Made by a program: the position numbers and the translations under genes. This document shows positions 45,587 to 53,689 of a stretch of 64,000 nucleotides of DNA, piece by piece. The notes below the pieces were generated by a model. It saw only the letters and a program-made list of their open reading frames with translations. It did not search any database and had not been told where the DNA came from. How positions within the stretch are numbered: position 1 is the stretch's first letter; the number at the start of each line of letters is the position of its first letter. Source of the stretch: Aquimarina algicola (GTDB lineage: Bacteria; Bacteroidota; Bacteroidia; Flavobacteriales; Flavobacteriaceae); assembly GCF_006443095.1 (NCBI RefSeq), contig NZ_VFWZ01000005.1, positions 124,001-188,000 on the forward strand. The letters run 5' to 3'.

Positions 45587-45927
45587 CGCTACTGAAAATA
45601 ACCTCTTGATTTTTCAATGATTTATTTTGATTCAAAAGGGGGAATTTCTCTTTGCATATGCGTTACTAAATCATAAAAGCACGGTTAAAAGCATGATTAT
45701 TTATCCGCCGACTATCCTCAATTTTTTAACTGCGGTACTCACTATTTTTTTTATCAATATAATATTTTTGCAGTACTTCATCAGTGATATGTAAAGATAA
45801 AGATTTTGTATCTCCTTAGATCACAATATCAAAGTGGAATTGCAAGAGAAATTCGTATAATTTTTCTAAGATGTTTATTTAATATAAACTGTCTTAAATA
45901 TTTGTCGGAATAAAGGTAACAACTCCA
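45587..45927. repeat. ~341-bp degenerate direct repeat, right copy
   Basis: Right copy of the repeat at 34379-34728, starting at the same CGCTACT sequence and ending at CAACTCCA in both. The divergence is substantial, so the duplication is old. Confidence 0.65.
45726..45815 (-). pseudogene. C-terminal relic of a tyrosine-recombinase-like gene (right copy)
   Basis: Minus-strand frame GDTKSLSLHITDEVLQKYYI then DKKNSEYRS and stop, the counterpart of the left-copy relic. The two differ at several residues, so each has decayed by itself. Confidence 0.4.
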
Positions 45928-45949
45928 AGAAATGAAGACCTAATTTATG

Positions 45950-46494
45950 ATATAGACGGAGTTTGAGATAATTATATTTCTTCAAAAAAAAATGAATTTT
46001 AATTCTTAAAACATTGTTTGAATAAAGTTAGTAGTTATGGTAAATTAGTAATAGTCTTACCTGATAATTTTTTATTCTCTAATGACTTGAAAAAAATTAA
46101 AGAAAAATTATTACAGATAATAATATCAAAAAAATCATTCTTTTATCAAAGGTATTTTATGGGACAAGTGTTTACACTTGCATAGTAATATTTAGTTTTA
46201 AAAGTTCAATTAATGATACTGTTGAAGTCATCGATCTAAGAGAGGGGCCTAAAAAAGAGAAATAGAGAAGTTATTTCAAGTGAGATTATTCAAGAAGTAA
46301 ATAATCATAATTTTCAAAAGAGTAACAATAAGAAACGGTATAGGGTTTTTAATTATAAAGATTTCAGTAAAAATGATTTTGATTTTTATTTTATAAAAGA
46401 GGTTCCTGAAATAACTCAAGATGTAGATTTTGATAAAGAAATAGAAACACTTATTAAAGATAGAAAGCAAATCACCAAGAAATTAAAGGAATAG
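45950..46494 (+). pseudogene. type I restriction methylase (HsdM-like) relic
   Basis: Successive frames read YGKLVIVLPDNFLFS, then KVFYGTSVYTCIVIFSF and VIDLREGPKK, then RYRVFNYKDFSKNDFDFYF and a lysine-rich coiled end KEIETLIKDRKQITKKLKE. This is the order seen in the C-terminal third of N-6 DNA methylases of type I systems. Frameshifts and stops separate the blocks; no HsdR or HsdS gene is adjacent. Confidence 0.55.
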
Positions 46495-46725
46495 CAATCT
46501 AAACTGAACAAAATACTATAATCTATAATTTTTTTCTTTATTTAAAAAAAATATAAATAAACAATTATATCAATATTTACCACTAAGGTAAACGTCACAA
46601 AATTTATGTCGGAAAAGGGACGGCATAAAACCGTTTGCACTATTTATTCCGTTTCCTTTCCTCTCCAAAATTTTGTTTTTGGTTTAAGTCTGTTCAAAAT
46701 ATTGTTTAATCTAAATTTCTTTACA

Positions 46726-47154
46726 ATGGAAACAAAAACAAAACAAGCAGCTAAAACAAGAAACGAAGTTATCACAACAAAAAAAGATGTGAAAGCTAAA
46801 TTGACAACAGAAGCAAAGTCAGCAACTGTAAGTGGTAGTGTTATCAAACCAAAAGCTCCTCAACAAACAAAACCAATCAAAACTTTGGTAAACTTGGACG
46901 ACCGTATCCAAAACTTTGAAAAGCTACGAGGCCTCGCCAATAATCGAGAACAGTTGGTAGGTAAACTAAATGAACTCACAAAGTTCAATTATAATCACGA
47001 TGGTTCAAGTCAGTTTACGTTGAGGGATTCTACAGGGTTAGAATTCAAAACGACCAATACCAATTTTATCCATTTAGTTACTTCACAGCTTCAGTCTACT
47101 CTGGAGAAACGTAAGCAGGAAATCGAAGCACAAATAGTTCAATTTGAACTGTAA
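46726..47154 (+). CDS. mobile-element accessory protein, unknown
   Basis: 142 residues from ATG at 46726 (METKTKQAAKTRNE), chosen over a longer frame that begins at 46606. A lysine/threonine-rich N-terminus precedes a compact C-terminal domain (DDRIQNFEKLRGLANNREQL to the end). Similar small proteins accompany DUF932 genes on Bacteroidota conjugative elements; the function is unknown to me. A good terminator follows. Confidence 0.55.
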   Translation: METKTKQAAKTRNEVITTKKDVKAKLTTEAKSATVSGSVIKPKAPQQTKPIKTLVNLDDRIQNFEKLRGLANNREQLVGKLNELTKFNYNHDGSSQFTLRDSTGLEFKTTNTNFIHLVTSQLQSTLEKRKQEIEAQIVQFEL

Positions 47155-47173
47155 TGATTTTGATTTCTATTTC

Positions 47174-47204
47174 AAAAAGTCTACTGGAACACAGTAGGCT
47201 TTTT
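47174..47204 (+). terminator. rho-independent terminator
   Basis: Stem AAAAAGTCTACT / AGTAGGCTTTTT (one G-T pair) with a 7-base loop and a following T-rich run, 20 bases after the preceding gene. Confidence 0.75.
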
Positions 47205-47239
47205 CTTTTTTAAACAATTTCATTTAAAACTTCTATGTT

Positions 47240-47689
47240 ATGTATTTAGACAGATTACAACAAGACGAGATCTTCGTCCCTTCAGAAATTAAGCCCTTAA
47301 AAACTTTAACTGGAATTGATCCGAGAAGCGGGCTGGAAAACGTCATCATATCCAATGGAAAAATTATAAATGTGGTTTCAGCACGCTATGGCCATATCCT
47401 AAATGAACTATTCTTTAAACAAGCAGAACAGAAACTATTGGATGCCGGATTAAATTTTCATAAAAGAACTATAAACAGGGATGACCGTTCCTTTATCATG
47501 GATTTTATTATTGAGGATCATAATCAGTTTACCATAAAGAATGATAAAGATACCATACTCCCAATGTTACGTTTTAAGAACTCCTATGATGGACGGGAGA
47601 AAACATCAGGTCATTTTGGGTTTTACAGAAAAATATGTTCCAATGGTTTACACATTGCCCAAGCTGAAGTTGCCTTTTCAATGAATTAA
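47240..47689 (+). CDS. DUF932-family protein, truncated
   Basis: 149 residues matching the N-terminal half of DUF932 (phage/plasmid-like) proteins: FVPSEIKPLKTLTGIDPRSGLEN, VVSARYGHILNE and YRKICSNGLHIAQAEVAFSMN, where normal members continue for 100-200 residues. The stop sits in the middle of the core, so it is probably a cut-off gene of an old conjugative or plasmid-like element. Confidence 0.6.
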   Translation: MYLDRLQQDEIFVPSEIKPLKTLTGIDPRSGLENVIISNGKIINVVSARYGHILNELFFKQAEQKLLDAGLNFHKRTINRDDRSFIMDFIIEDHNQFTIKNDKDTILPMLRFKNSYDGREKTSGHFGFYRKICSNGLHIAQAEVAFSMN

Positions 47690-47914
47690 TATTTCTTTTA
47701 CCAACTGAAACCCAATCAACAAAAAAGTAAATTAAGAGTAAGAATTATGTGGTTAAACCGTATTAAAAATTGAAAAAATCTTGTCATATTGCAACAGAAC
47801 GAACTTAAATATTCATTTAATAAAATTCTTGTTGATTTATTATCATTTTCACCCCTAGTTATCAACTTGACATGATTTATTTTTTTTAAACGAGTCTTTG
47901 ATTTTTAGATAAAA

Positions 47915-48409
47915 TTGGTGAAGAAAACTGAAAGAATAATAAATAAAGAAATAGTAATAGGATTACTAATACTATTATGCTCTATCTTACCATATATACA
48001 TGATGCAATACCGAAAGAAAAAACCTTTCCTGGGTATTCTAGTTTGAGAGTTTTTCTATATGTAACAATGATTAATTTTTTTGGGTTAATCGGTTGGTTG
48101 ATTGCCTATTTTGAATCTAAAGGGAAGCGGTATAGATTTATAATGATTATACCAGTAATCAATATTTTATATCAACTCTTTGTCTATATTTTTAATCTTA
48201 AGAAAACTTCATTTAATGATCTAAATTTAAAAATAATCTTAACTTTTATTGTTAGCTTTTTTGTTTTTGCCTTTTATTTTAAACGGAAAATAAAACAGAA
48301 AAATAAAAAACTAAAGACGAAGAATAGGTCTAGGGTATCTGATGATGATATCTCAAATAAAAATCAACCTAATGAAGAAAAAGAGTATTTAAGAACTCAA
48401 ATTTATTAA
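47915..48409 (+). CDS. membrane protein, N-terminal part of a frameshifted AraC-type regulator
   Basis: 164 residues; start TTG at 47915 or GTG at 47918. Four hydrophobic segments (about residues 9-27, 43-63, 73-93 and 105-121) and a basic tail (KRKIKQKNKKLK). The next frame holds an AraC-type DNA-binding domain whose open reading extends back to overlap the end of this gene, so both probably come from one gene split by a frameshift. The usual extracytoplasmic repeat domain is not seen. Confidence 0.55.
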   Translation: MVKKTERIINKEIVIGLLILLCSILPYIHDAIPKEKTFPGYSSLRVFLYVTMINFFGLIGWLIAYFESKGKRYRFIMIIPVINILYQLFVYIFNLKKTSFNDLNLKIILTFIVSFFVFAFYFKRKIKQKNKKLKTKNRSRVSDDDISNKNQPNEEKEYLRTQIY

Positions 48410-48501
48410 TCAATAATTTATTAGATAAATTTGAAGACTCAATCGATAACTTAAATAAAACTGAATATTTTTCACAAAAAAGTATAGAATTAAAACAAAT
48501 T

Positions 48502-48891
48502 TTGTTGTCTGATGAAGTAACTCAAAAGATACTTATTAGTCTTGATAAGTTTGAGCGTAATCAAAAATTTTGTGATTCTAATTTGACACTGACATCTTTG
48601 GCAAAAGAACTCAATACAAATAATAAATACCTTTCAAAAATAATAAATCTACATAAACAAAAATCATTTACTCAATATATCCATGATCTTAGAATTAATT
48701 ATTTCATTGACCATTTAAAAGAAGAAAAATCAAAATATCGAAGTTACAATATTAAAGGAATAGCAGACGATTTAGGTTTTAAAACATCAAGATCATTTTC
48801 TACTGCATTTCATAAAAAAATGAATAGATACCCATCGGATTACATTAAAGAAATCAAGATCAAAAAGGAATCCTCTTTTGATCAAATTTAG
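48502..48891 (+). CDS. AraC-family DNA-binding domain (C-terminal part of a split gene)
   Basis: 129 residues from TTG at 48502; the frame is open back to 48376. AraC helix-turn-helix: LTSLAKELNTNNKYLSKIIN and IKGIADDLGFKTSRSFSTAFHKKM. In Flavobacteria such domains follow membrane segments in one-piece regulators. Upstream in this frame the text LLDKFEDSIDNLNKTEYFSQK would link to the previous membrane ORF after a frameshift. It may be inactive. Confidence 0.6.
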   Translation: MLSDEVTQKILISLDKFERNQKFCDSNLTLTSLAKELNTNNKYLSKIINLHKQKSFTQYIHDLRINYFIDHLKEEKSKYRSYNIKGIADDLGFKTSRSFSTAFHKKMNRYPSDYIKEIKIKKESSFDQI

Positions 48892-48893
48892 AG

Positions 48894-48928
48894 GTGCACT
48901 TTCACGGAATCGTACCCACTACTTTTTG
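48894..48928 (+). promoter_or_regulatory. 35-bp shared upstream element, copy 1
   Basis: From GTGCAC to TACTTTTTG, identical to 49946-49980 except for one base (34 of 35). It ends 53 bases before the start codon of the gene at 48982. Likely a shared promoter of the T6SS-related cluster. Confidence 0.6.
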
Positions 48929-48981
48929 TTTTTCTGCTATGCCTAAGCATAGATTTGCCAAAATTTTAAAAAGCAAAGATA

Positions 48982-49467
48982 ATGGCATTAGAAAACCTAA
49001 TTAGTATCAATTTTACAGAAGAAGAATTAACTGCCTTAGATGGTCATCTTAGCGAAATAAGAAATATTCTAGAAGGCAAAACGATCAACTTAACTCCTGA
49101 CAAAAGACAACAATATGGTCGTATTGCCAATCAAAACAAACTGATTGTAGATAAAGCCAAAAATTACATGGAGCAGCACCCCACTTGGATACCAAATTTT
49201 TTAGACAAAGAAGAATTTGATAGAGATTATGTTGCTAGAAAACAAATAGAAGATCGAGTGCAATTATTAGAAAATCTAGCACAACAATTACTTGATACCA
49301 AAACATTGCTAGATCATGATAATTACACTAATTCGCTTACTTTTTACAGAATGGTTCGCTTTTTGGCAGGAGAAAATGAGCCAGGCGCTAAAACTGTTTA
49401 TGAAGATATGAAAGTACTATTTAAGAAAGCTACTCCTACTACAGATACGCAGGACAGTACAGAGTAA
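48982..49467 (+). CDS. conserved Bacteroidota protein of unknown function
   Basis: 161 residues, mostly alpha-helical, no signal. It starts MALENLISINFTEEELTALD and has LDKEEFDRDYVARKQ and YTNSLTFYRMVRFLAGEN. I have seen similar proteins as widespread hypothetical proteins in Bacteroidota but cannot name a function. It shares the 35-bp upstream element with the next unit and ends in a strong terminator. Confidence 0.65.
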   Translation: MALENLISINFTEEELTALDGHLSEIRNILEGKTINLTPDKRQQYGRIANQNKLIVDKAKNYMEQHPTWIPNFLDKEEFDRDYVARKQIEDRVQLLENLAQQLLDTKTLLDHDNYTNSLTFYRMVRFLAGENEPGAKTVYEDMKVLFKKATPTTDTQDSTE

Positions 49468-49495
49468 ATTTCTAAGAACAATAAACATGAAGATC

Positions 49496-49519
49496 AAAAG
49501 CCGCTTATAGCGGCTTTTT
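49496..49519 (+). terminator. rho-independent terminator
   Basis: Stem AAAAGCCGCT / AGCGGCTTTT with a 3-base loop and a T-run, 29 bases after the 161-aa gene. Confidence 0.85.
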
Positions 49520-50034
49520 ATGTTTAATGCATTTGGTATATACAATAAGCGTTAACATAATACTGCTAAGTATTTCTTTTACGCTTTTGATGCCTAATGG
49601 TATTCTTTTTATCCCTGAGTAGAATGTTTTTTGGCACTTACATAATGTTTATGTCCTATTACTTTATCTATCGGAGGTGTTATGTAAGTGGTGCGAAGCA
49701 TTACTTAAGTAGTTCGAATGATTACATAAGTACTTGCAAATAGTTTTTACAGGCATCGTACCCCTTAAGGTAAGGGGTAAAAGCCATTAATAAATACTTA
49801 GAAGCAGTACAAAAAGGCTTTTTAGTACTTCTTTTTGGCATCGCAAGGTGTACTTAACTACTTCGAAGTACTAATATCATTCTCAGTAATAGTTTTTACA
49901 GGGGTTGAGTACTTATTTTATTTGGTATGATTTCGTTAAAATGCAGTGCACATTCACGGAATCGTACCCACTACTTTTTGCTTTTAGACGTCTATATCGT
50001 TTACATTTGAATCCCCAAACAAAACAAAAGAATT
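49520..50034. other. intergenic region with short repeats
   Basis: Contains tandem 21-bp units at 49691-49711 and 49712-49732 (17 of 21 identical), AATAGTTTTTACAGG twice (49739-49753 and 49888-49902), several TTACATAA/TTATGTAA-type motifs and palindromes such as AGTACTTCGAAGTACT-like stretches. It ends with copy 2 of the 35-bp element. Confidence 0.45.
49946..49980 (+). promoter_or_regulatory. 35-bp shared upstream element, copy 2
   Basis: Second copy, one base different from 48894-48928. It ends 54 bases before the TTG start of the 81-aa gene, nearly the same spacing as copy 1. Confidence 0.6.
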
Positions 50035-50280
50035 TTGAGTAATAACGAATTACAAAGAGAGCAAGAACGACATATCTATTTACAATTTATTGTACAGAGA
50101 TTGCATATGAGTATGGAAGATTTTATGGACTGCGTAGTGGTGGAGGATAGATGTTATGAAAAGATGATTTATAAATGGGTATATCAATTATTTGATAAAA
50201 ACATACAAAAAGACAAAGCATTGCAGATCATTTATAGAATCAGAATGAGAATGTTATTTCAAACTCAAAATGAACTTTAG
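50035..50280 (+). CDS. 81-aa helical protein, T6SS-cluster associated
   Basis: Start TTG at 50035 (SNNELQREQERHIYLQ). Helical, charged, soluble. No family recognised. First gene of the unit that contains the TssD-type effector; 50 bases separate them. Could be a chaperone of that effector (inference). Confidence 0.5.
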   Translation: MSNNELQREQERHIYLQFIVQRLHMSMEDFMDCVVVEDRCYEKMIYKWVYQLFDKNIQKDKALQIIYRIRMRMLFQTQNEL

Positions 50281-50330
50281 AGATTTTACACTACAATACT
50301 AATAAAACCTAAAAAACCACGACAACAATA

Positions 50331-51938
50331 ATGAGTATTACAATCAGATTACGAGTAGATGACAAAGAATATATTGTTGATCATCTCGATATGGGATTTA
50401 CTCAAAATAGTGACGATAATGGCAGGCCTTGTGGTAAACCAAAAAATAAGTTGTTTACTATTGAGGTTCCTGTAACTAATACAGATGTTACTTTTTTTGA
50501 ATGGTCAGTAGACCGTATCATGCAAAAAAATGCATACCTCGATTTTATCCCGATACAAGGTAAGACCAAAACCAGAAAGTTAGAACTACATGAGTGCTAT
50601 TGTGTAAAATGTACTTATCTTTTTAATGCCTCCAACAAAGAACCTTTTAAAATAAGAGTACAACTAAGCCCTTCTAGGATTGTACACAATGGCAAAAGTG
50701 ATTTTGAACAATGGTGGGCAACCCCGCAACTACCCGAAGCAGAGGAGCAAGAAGAAGAAAGCCGAGATCCAAGAATTGTAGATGGCTATTGGGTATATGA
50801 TGAGGCAGGGCAAGATGTGTATCGATATTATGAAGAAAAAGAAAACCGTTTACACTTAGGTGATACCATGTACTTTTGTGTAAAAACTAGAGATATTGAT
50901 GCAGGTACACAGATCAAATTACAATTATTTGATTATGATCAGATTTTTTGGTCTGATTATCTTGATCGTGACACTGATAAATTTCCTAATGATCCTGTAA
51001 TCAAAACAGTTACTGTAAATGATACGGGTATGGCAATCTTAGAAATGGAACTCAAACACAGTTGGGAGCCTGTTATCAAACAAGAAGACAAAGTAACTTT
51101 GGGTGTAGAGGATATAGAACTCTATTGCAAAGCTACCTACAATGGCACTGTTACAGAACTGGCTAATACTGATAAGTACCGATTAAAAGTAACCTATAGT
51201 AATCAAGACCTATTTATAAAACCTGCGGTAGAGGGAGTAAAGATGCCCGTGATGTATACTAGTGAAGGCAAACTTGTTTTGTTTGCATTAGGAGCTGCAA
51301 AAGATATTGCAGAAGCATATGGTATTACAGGCAAAGTTTCTCACTTCTTGGCTACAAAAATAAAGATAACTACAAAAACCATGATGCTATCAGAGGTTAA
51401 TATGATCAAAAAACATATCTATACCGAGCGGATTGATCTTAAAACCAATATAAGCAAGGGGTTTGGATATGAGGTTACAGAAGCCAGTAATTATGTGATC
51501 AAAGATTCGTTTAGCTATATTGATATAGAAGAAAGGATAGAACATACCAAAAAAGCATTTTCAGATTATTTTAATCCTGTAGATATAGCGAATGGTGCAG
51601 TAGCAGTTTTCAATAAAATAAATGATGTACTTAAGTTCTTAGATTATCTAGAGATGCCAAAAAAAGTACTTGATTTATTACCTGATGAAGGTATGAGTTT
51701 AAATATTCCTAATCCCGGCACAGTATATAGCATCTCTAGCACAGCATTATCAACCTCTGCAAAAGTAATACCCGGTCTATCAAGTGCTTTAACAGGTTTT
51801 GGAGCGTTATTGTTTGCAACTGATATGATAGCAAATAAAGTAGCGAGTGAAATATTAGGAGACACCAAAGAATTTATCCAAGTTGCATTAGAGAAAGCAA
51901 AACAAAATGGCTTATCTTCCGTTAGAACTTTTATGTAG
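50331..51938 (+). CDS. TssD/Hcp-domain protein with C-terminal extension (candidate T6SS effector)
   Basis: 535 residues. The first ~130 match the Bacteroidota T6SS tube protein TssD/Hcp: MSITIRLRVDDKEYIVDHLD, NGRPCGKP, FFEWSVD and PFKIRVQLSPSRIVHNGKSDFEQWW. A beta domain (about 165-275) resembles one in the effector at 56328. The C-terminal ~230 residues include an Ala/Gly/Ser-rich hydrophobic stretch (about 465-515). A TAG ends it at 51938, but the same frame continues open for 69 codons to 52148 (see findings). A candidate 'evolved Hcp' toxin carrier, followed by a lipoprotein gene that may encode immunity. Confidence 0.72.
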   Translation: MSITIRLRVDDKEYIVDHLDMGFTQNSDDNGRPCGKPKNKLFTIEVPVTNTDVTFFEWSVDRIMQKNAYLDFIPIQGKTKTRKLELHECYCVKCTYLFNASNKEPFKIRVQLSPSRIVHNGKSDFEQWWATPQLPEAEEQEEESRDPRIVDGYWVYDEAGQDVYRYYEEKENRLHLGDTMYFCVKTRDIDAGTQIKLQLFDYDQIFWSDYLDRDTDKFPNDPVIKTVTVNDTGMAILEMELKHSWEPVIKQEDKVTLGVEDIELYCKATYNGTVTELANTDKYRLKVTYSNQDLFIKPAVEGVKMPVMYTSEGKLVLFALGAAKDIAEAYGITGKVSHFLATKIKITTKTMMLSEVNMIKKHIYTERIDLKTNISKGFGYEVTEASNYVIKDSFSYIDIEERIEHTKKAFSDYFNPVDIANGAVAVFNKINDVLKFLDYLEMPKKVLDLLPDEGMSLNIPNPGTVYSISSTALSTSAKVIPGLSSALTGFGALLFATDMIANKVASEILGDTKEFIQVALEKAKQNGLSSVRTFM

Positions 51939-52148
51939 ACTGATGGAGCGAAAATTGAGGGTTGTTTTTTAATTGAAGACATTCCAAAGGAAGTACATGA
52001 ACAGGTAATGAAAGGTCGAATAAAGACAATAGATAAACTGCAAAAACATACTGGTAAAGCTTCTAGTAGTCATTATTCTTATATAATAATTTCTAAAGAA
52101 GATGACAGAGGCGAACGTATAATAATTGATTCTATATTTATGGAATAA
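51939..52148 (+). pseudogene. in-frame continuation of the TssD-effector beyond an amber codon
   Basis: Immediately after the TAG the same frame runs TDGAKIEGCFLIEDIPKEV ... GERIIIDSIFME to TAA at 52146. It has no own good start codon apart from an internal ATG, and looks like the natural end of the fusion protein. Either a nonsense mutation removed it or the stop is read through at low level. Confidence 0.5.
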
Positions 52149-52158
52149 TCAAATTACT

Positions 52159-52743
52159 ATGAATAATTTTAAGCATTTTTTATTTATAATTTTAATTTCA
52201 TTAAGTTTTTTTTCTTGTCATTCACAGAAAGAAGAATTAAGAATAACAAGTAAAGTTTCAGAACTCCCTGTTAAAATTTTAGAAATTAAAAAGTTTAAAG
52301 ATAGTTCTGAAGTTTATTTAATGATACCACAAGAGTTTAGTATCATTAATTCTCTAAAAAGTGATTTGAGATTGTCAAGATCACATCTTGGAAAATTCAG
52401 CAATATTATAAGCCTAAAAGATTATCATTTGTACAGTTTCGATGGAGAGTTAAAAGACGCACCATATAAAATGAAAATAGATAAGGGTGAAACAAAGAAT
52501 TTTAGACTATATGCAGGATATAGGATGATTATATCTGATCAAAAAATCCTTAATCAACTAAATAAAACTAATTTAGTTCAAACCAAACAGAACTTTCAAG
52601 TATATGATATAGGTGGAATCAAAAAAAACGAAGAGTTTTTGAATCAAAAAGTACCTGATAGCCTAGAAGGTTCGATTTACTTGCAGTTTTATAATTTTTC
52701 TTCAAAGCAAAGATTTTTTAAGGATACTCCTGTAGAGTTTTAG
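52159..52743 (+). CDS. lipoprotein, candidate immunity protein
   Basis: 194 residues from ATG at 52159 (MNNFKHFLFIILISL); an upstream start is not needed. Lipobox FFSC (Cys near residue 18), so membrane-anchored and facing the periplasm or outside. The body is beta-rich with no family match. Its place 11 bases after the effector reading frame is typical for the immunity partner of a toxin acting in the periplasm or envelope (inference). Confidence 0.6.
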   Translation: MNNFKHFLFIILISLSFFSCHSQKEELRITSKVSELPVKILEIKKFKDSSEVYLMIPQEFSIINSLKSDLRLSRSHLGKFSNIISLKDYHLYSFDGELKDAPYKMKIDKGETKNFRLYAGYRMIISDQKILNQLNKTNLVQTKQNFQVYDIGGIKKNEEFLNQKVPDSLEGSIYLQFYNFSSKQRFFKDTPVEF

Positions 52744-53038
52744 TCTGTAACTTTTAGTAGAAGAAAAAGACTACTACATAATTACCCCTAATACCTATCT
52801 GTTGAACAACCACATTTTTTAAGTTTGAGTTTGTGCGGTTAATTGAATGGCTGACCCCCTGTGAAGATACCAGATACTTATACTAAAGCATTGTACTCTT
52901 GAATTCTCTATTTTGGCTCGCCAAACTGTCCTCTGATAGAGTTGCATTTTTCCTGTTGTTTCAAGATATGATCCCCAACCTTTAGAAAGTATCTGGTGGT
53001 CTTCCAAACTAATAATCATAATAAAAGTATAAAATAAT
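52744..53038. other. intergenic, nothing certain
   Basis: AT-rich gap before the 162-aa gene. A 66-codon minus-strand frame at 52819-53019 is probably chance. Confidence 0.35.
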
Positions 53039-53527
53039 ATGCTAACCTATCAGGATAAAATCATACAAAAAGTAGTAAAACACTTTGAAGGCTTGCACAA
53101 TATCGAAATCCTTGATATACTGCAAAAGATAGAGACACTTTTAGTAGGTGGAAACTCTCCATTTCAAGCAGCAAATTTTAAAAAACGATTAACCGCTGAT
53201 ACGATTAAACGAAGTGTTTTTCCTATTTCTAATAAAGGATACTACCAACTGGAAGATCATTGTCATTTTATAAGTGTGTATAGATTGGTCACTTTTACCC
53301 CTATCATAAATTTTGAAACCTTATGTTTTACAAAGGCAAATGATATAAATACTTATGAGCTAACCAATGACAATATCATCAAAGCTTTTACAGCTACTGC
53401 CCTTGAAAAAGAAATAAATTCCTTTATTCAGGGTAACAAAGTGACCAGAAGAAACACTAATACAAAGAGGCTGTTGTTATTGGAATATTTAGAACAGTTT
53501 GATCCGGTCAACATTTGGACACAATGA
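53039..53527 (+). CDS. hypothetical protein of the T6SS cluster
   Basis: 162 residues, soluble, mixed alpha/beta. It starts MLTYQDKIIQKVVKHFEG and has a basic patch (NKVTRRNTNTKRLLLLEYL) before the end. No family recognised. It stands between the effector/immunity pair and vgrG on the same strand, about 160 bases from each unit. Confidence 0.5.
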   Translation: MLTYQDKIIQKVVKHFEGLHNIEILDILQKIETLLVGGNSPFQAANFKKRLTADTIKRSVFPISNKGYYQLEDHCHFISVYRLVTFTPIINFETLCFTKANDINTYELTNDNIIKAFTATALEKEINSFIQGNKVTRRNTNTKRLLLLEYLEQFDPVNIWTQ

Positions 53528-53689
53528 ATTAACAGTTATATTTGTAGAAGTTATGTTTTTTTTAACATTTCACAGGGGAAAAACACCCCCCAGTAGCTAT
53601 TTGTAATTTAAAAACATGATTGTACATTTGAAATCCTTTTAACATAATATGTTAGAAAACAAAAAAGTAACCTCAAAAACCCACTCTCT

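Larger units (their letters stand above)
45356..46605. other. relic-rich intergenic block
   Basis: No intact gene. It holds an unassigned open fragment at 45391-45620 (IYKPHFFDKPKEIVIQFDKT... without a start), the right direct repeat with a recombinase tail, and a broken restriction-methylase gene. The fragment ends inside the repeat. Confidence 0.45.

Noticed and set aside
46276..46470. 64-codon minus-strand frame as a membrane peptide
   Set aside because: It is the complement of the lysine-rich tail of the restriction-methylase relic.
49640..49930. CRISPR array
   Set aside because: The repeats are few, imperfect and irregularly spaced, with no spacer pattern and no cas genes.
52819..53019. 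66-codon minus-strand frame as a gene
   Set aside because: Opposite to the cluster's direction, no recognisable start or domain; likely chance.
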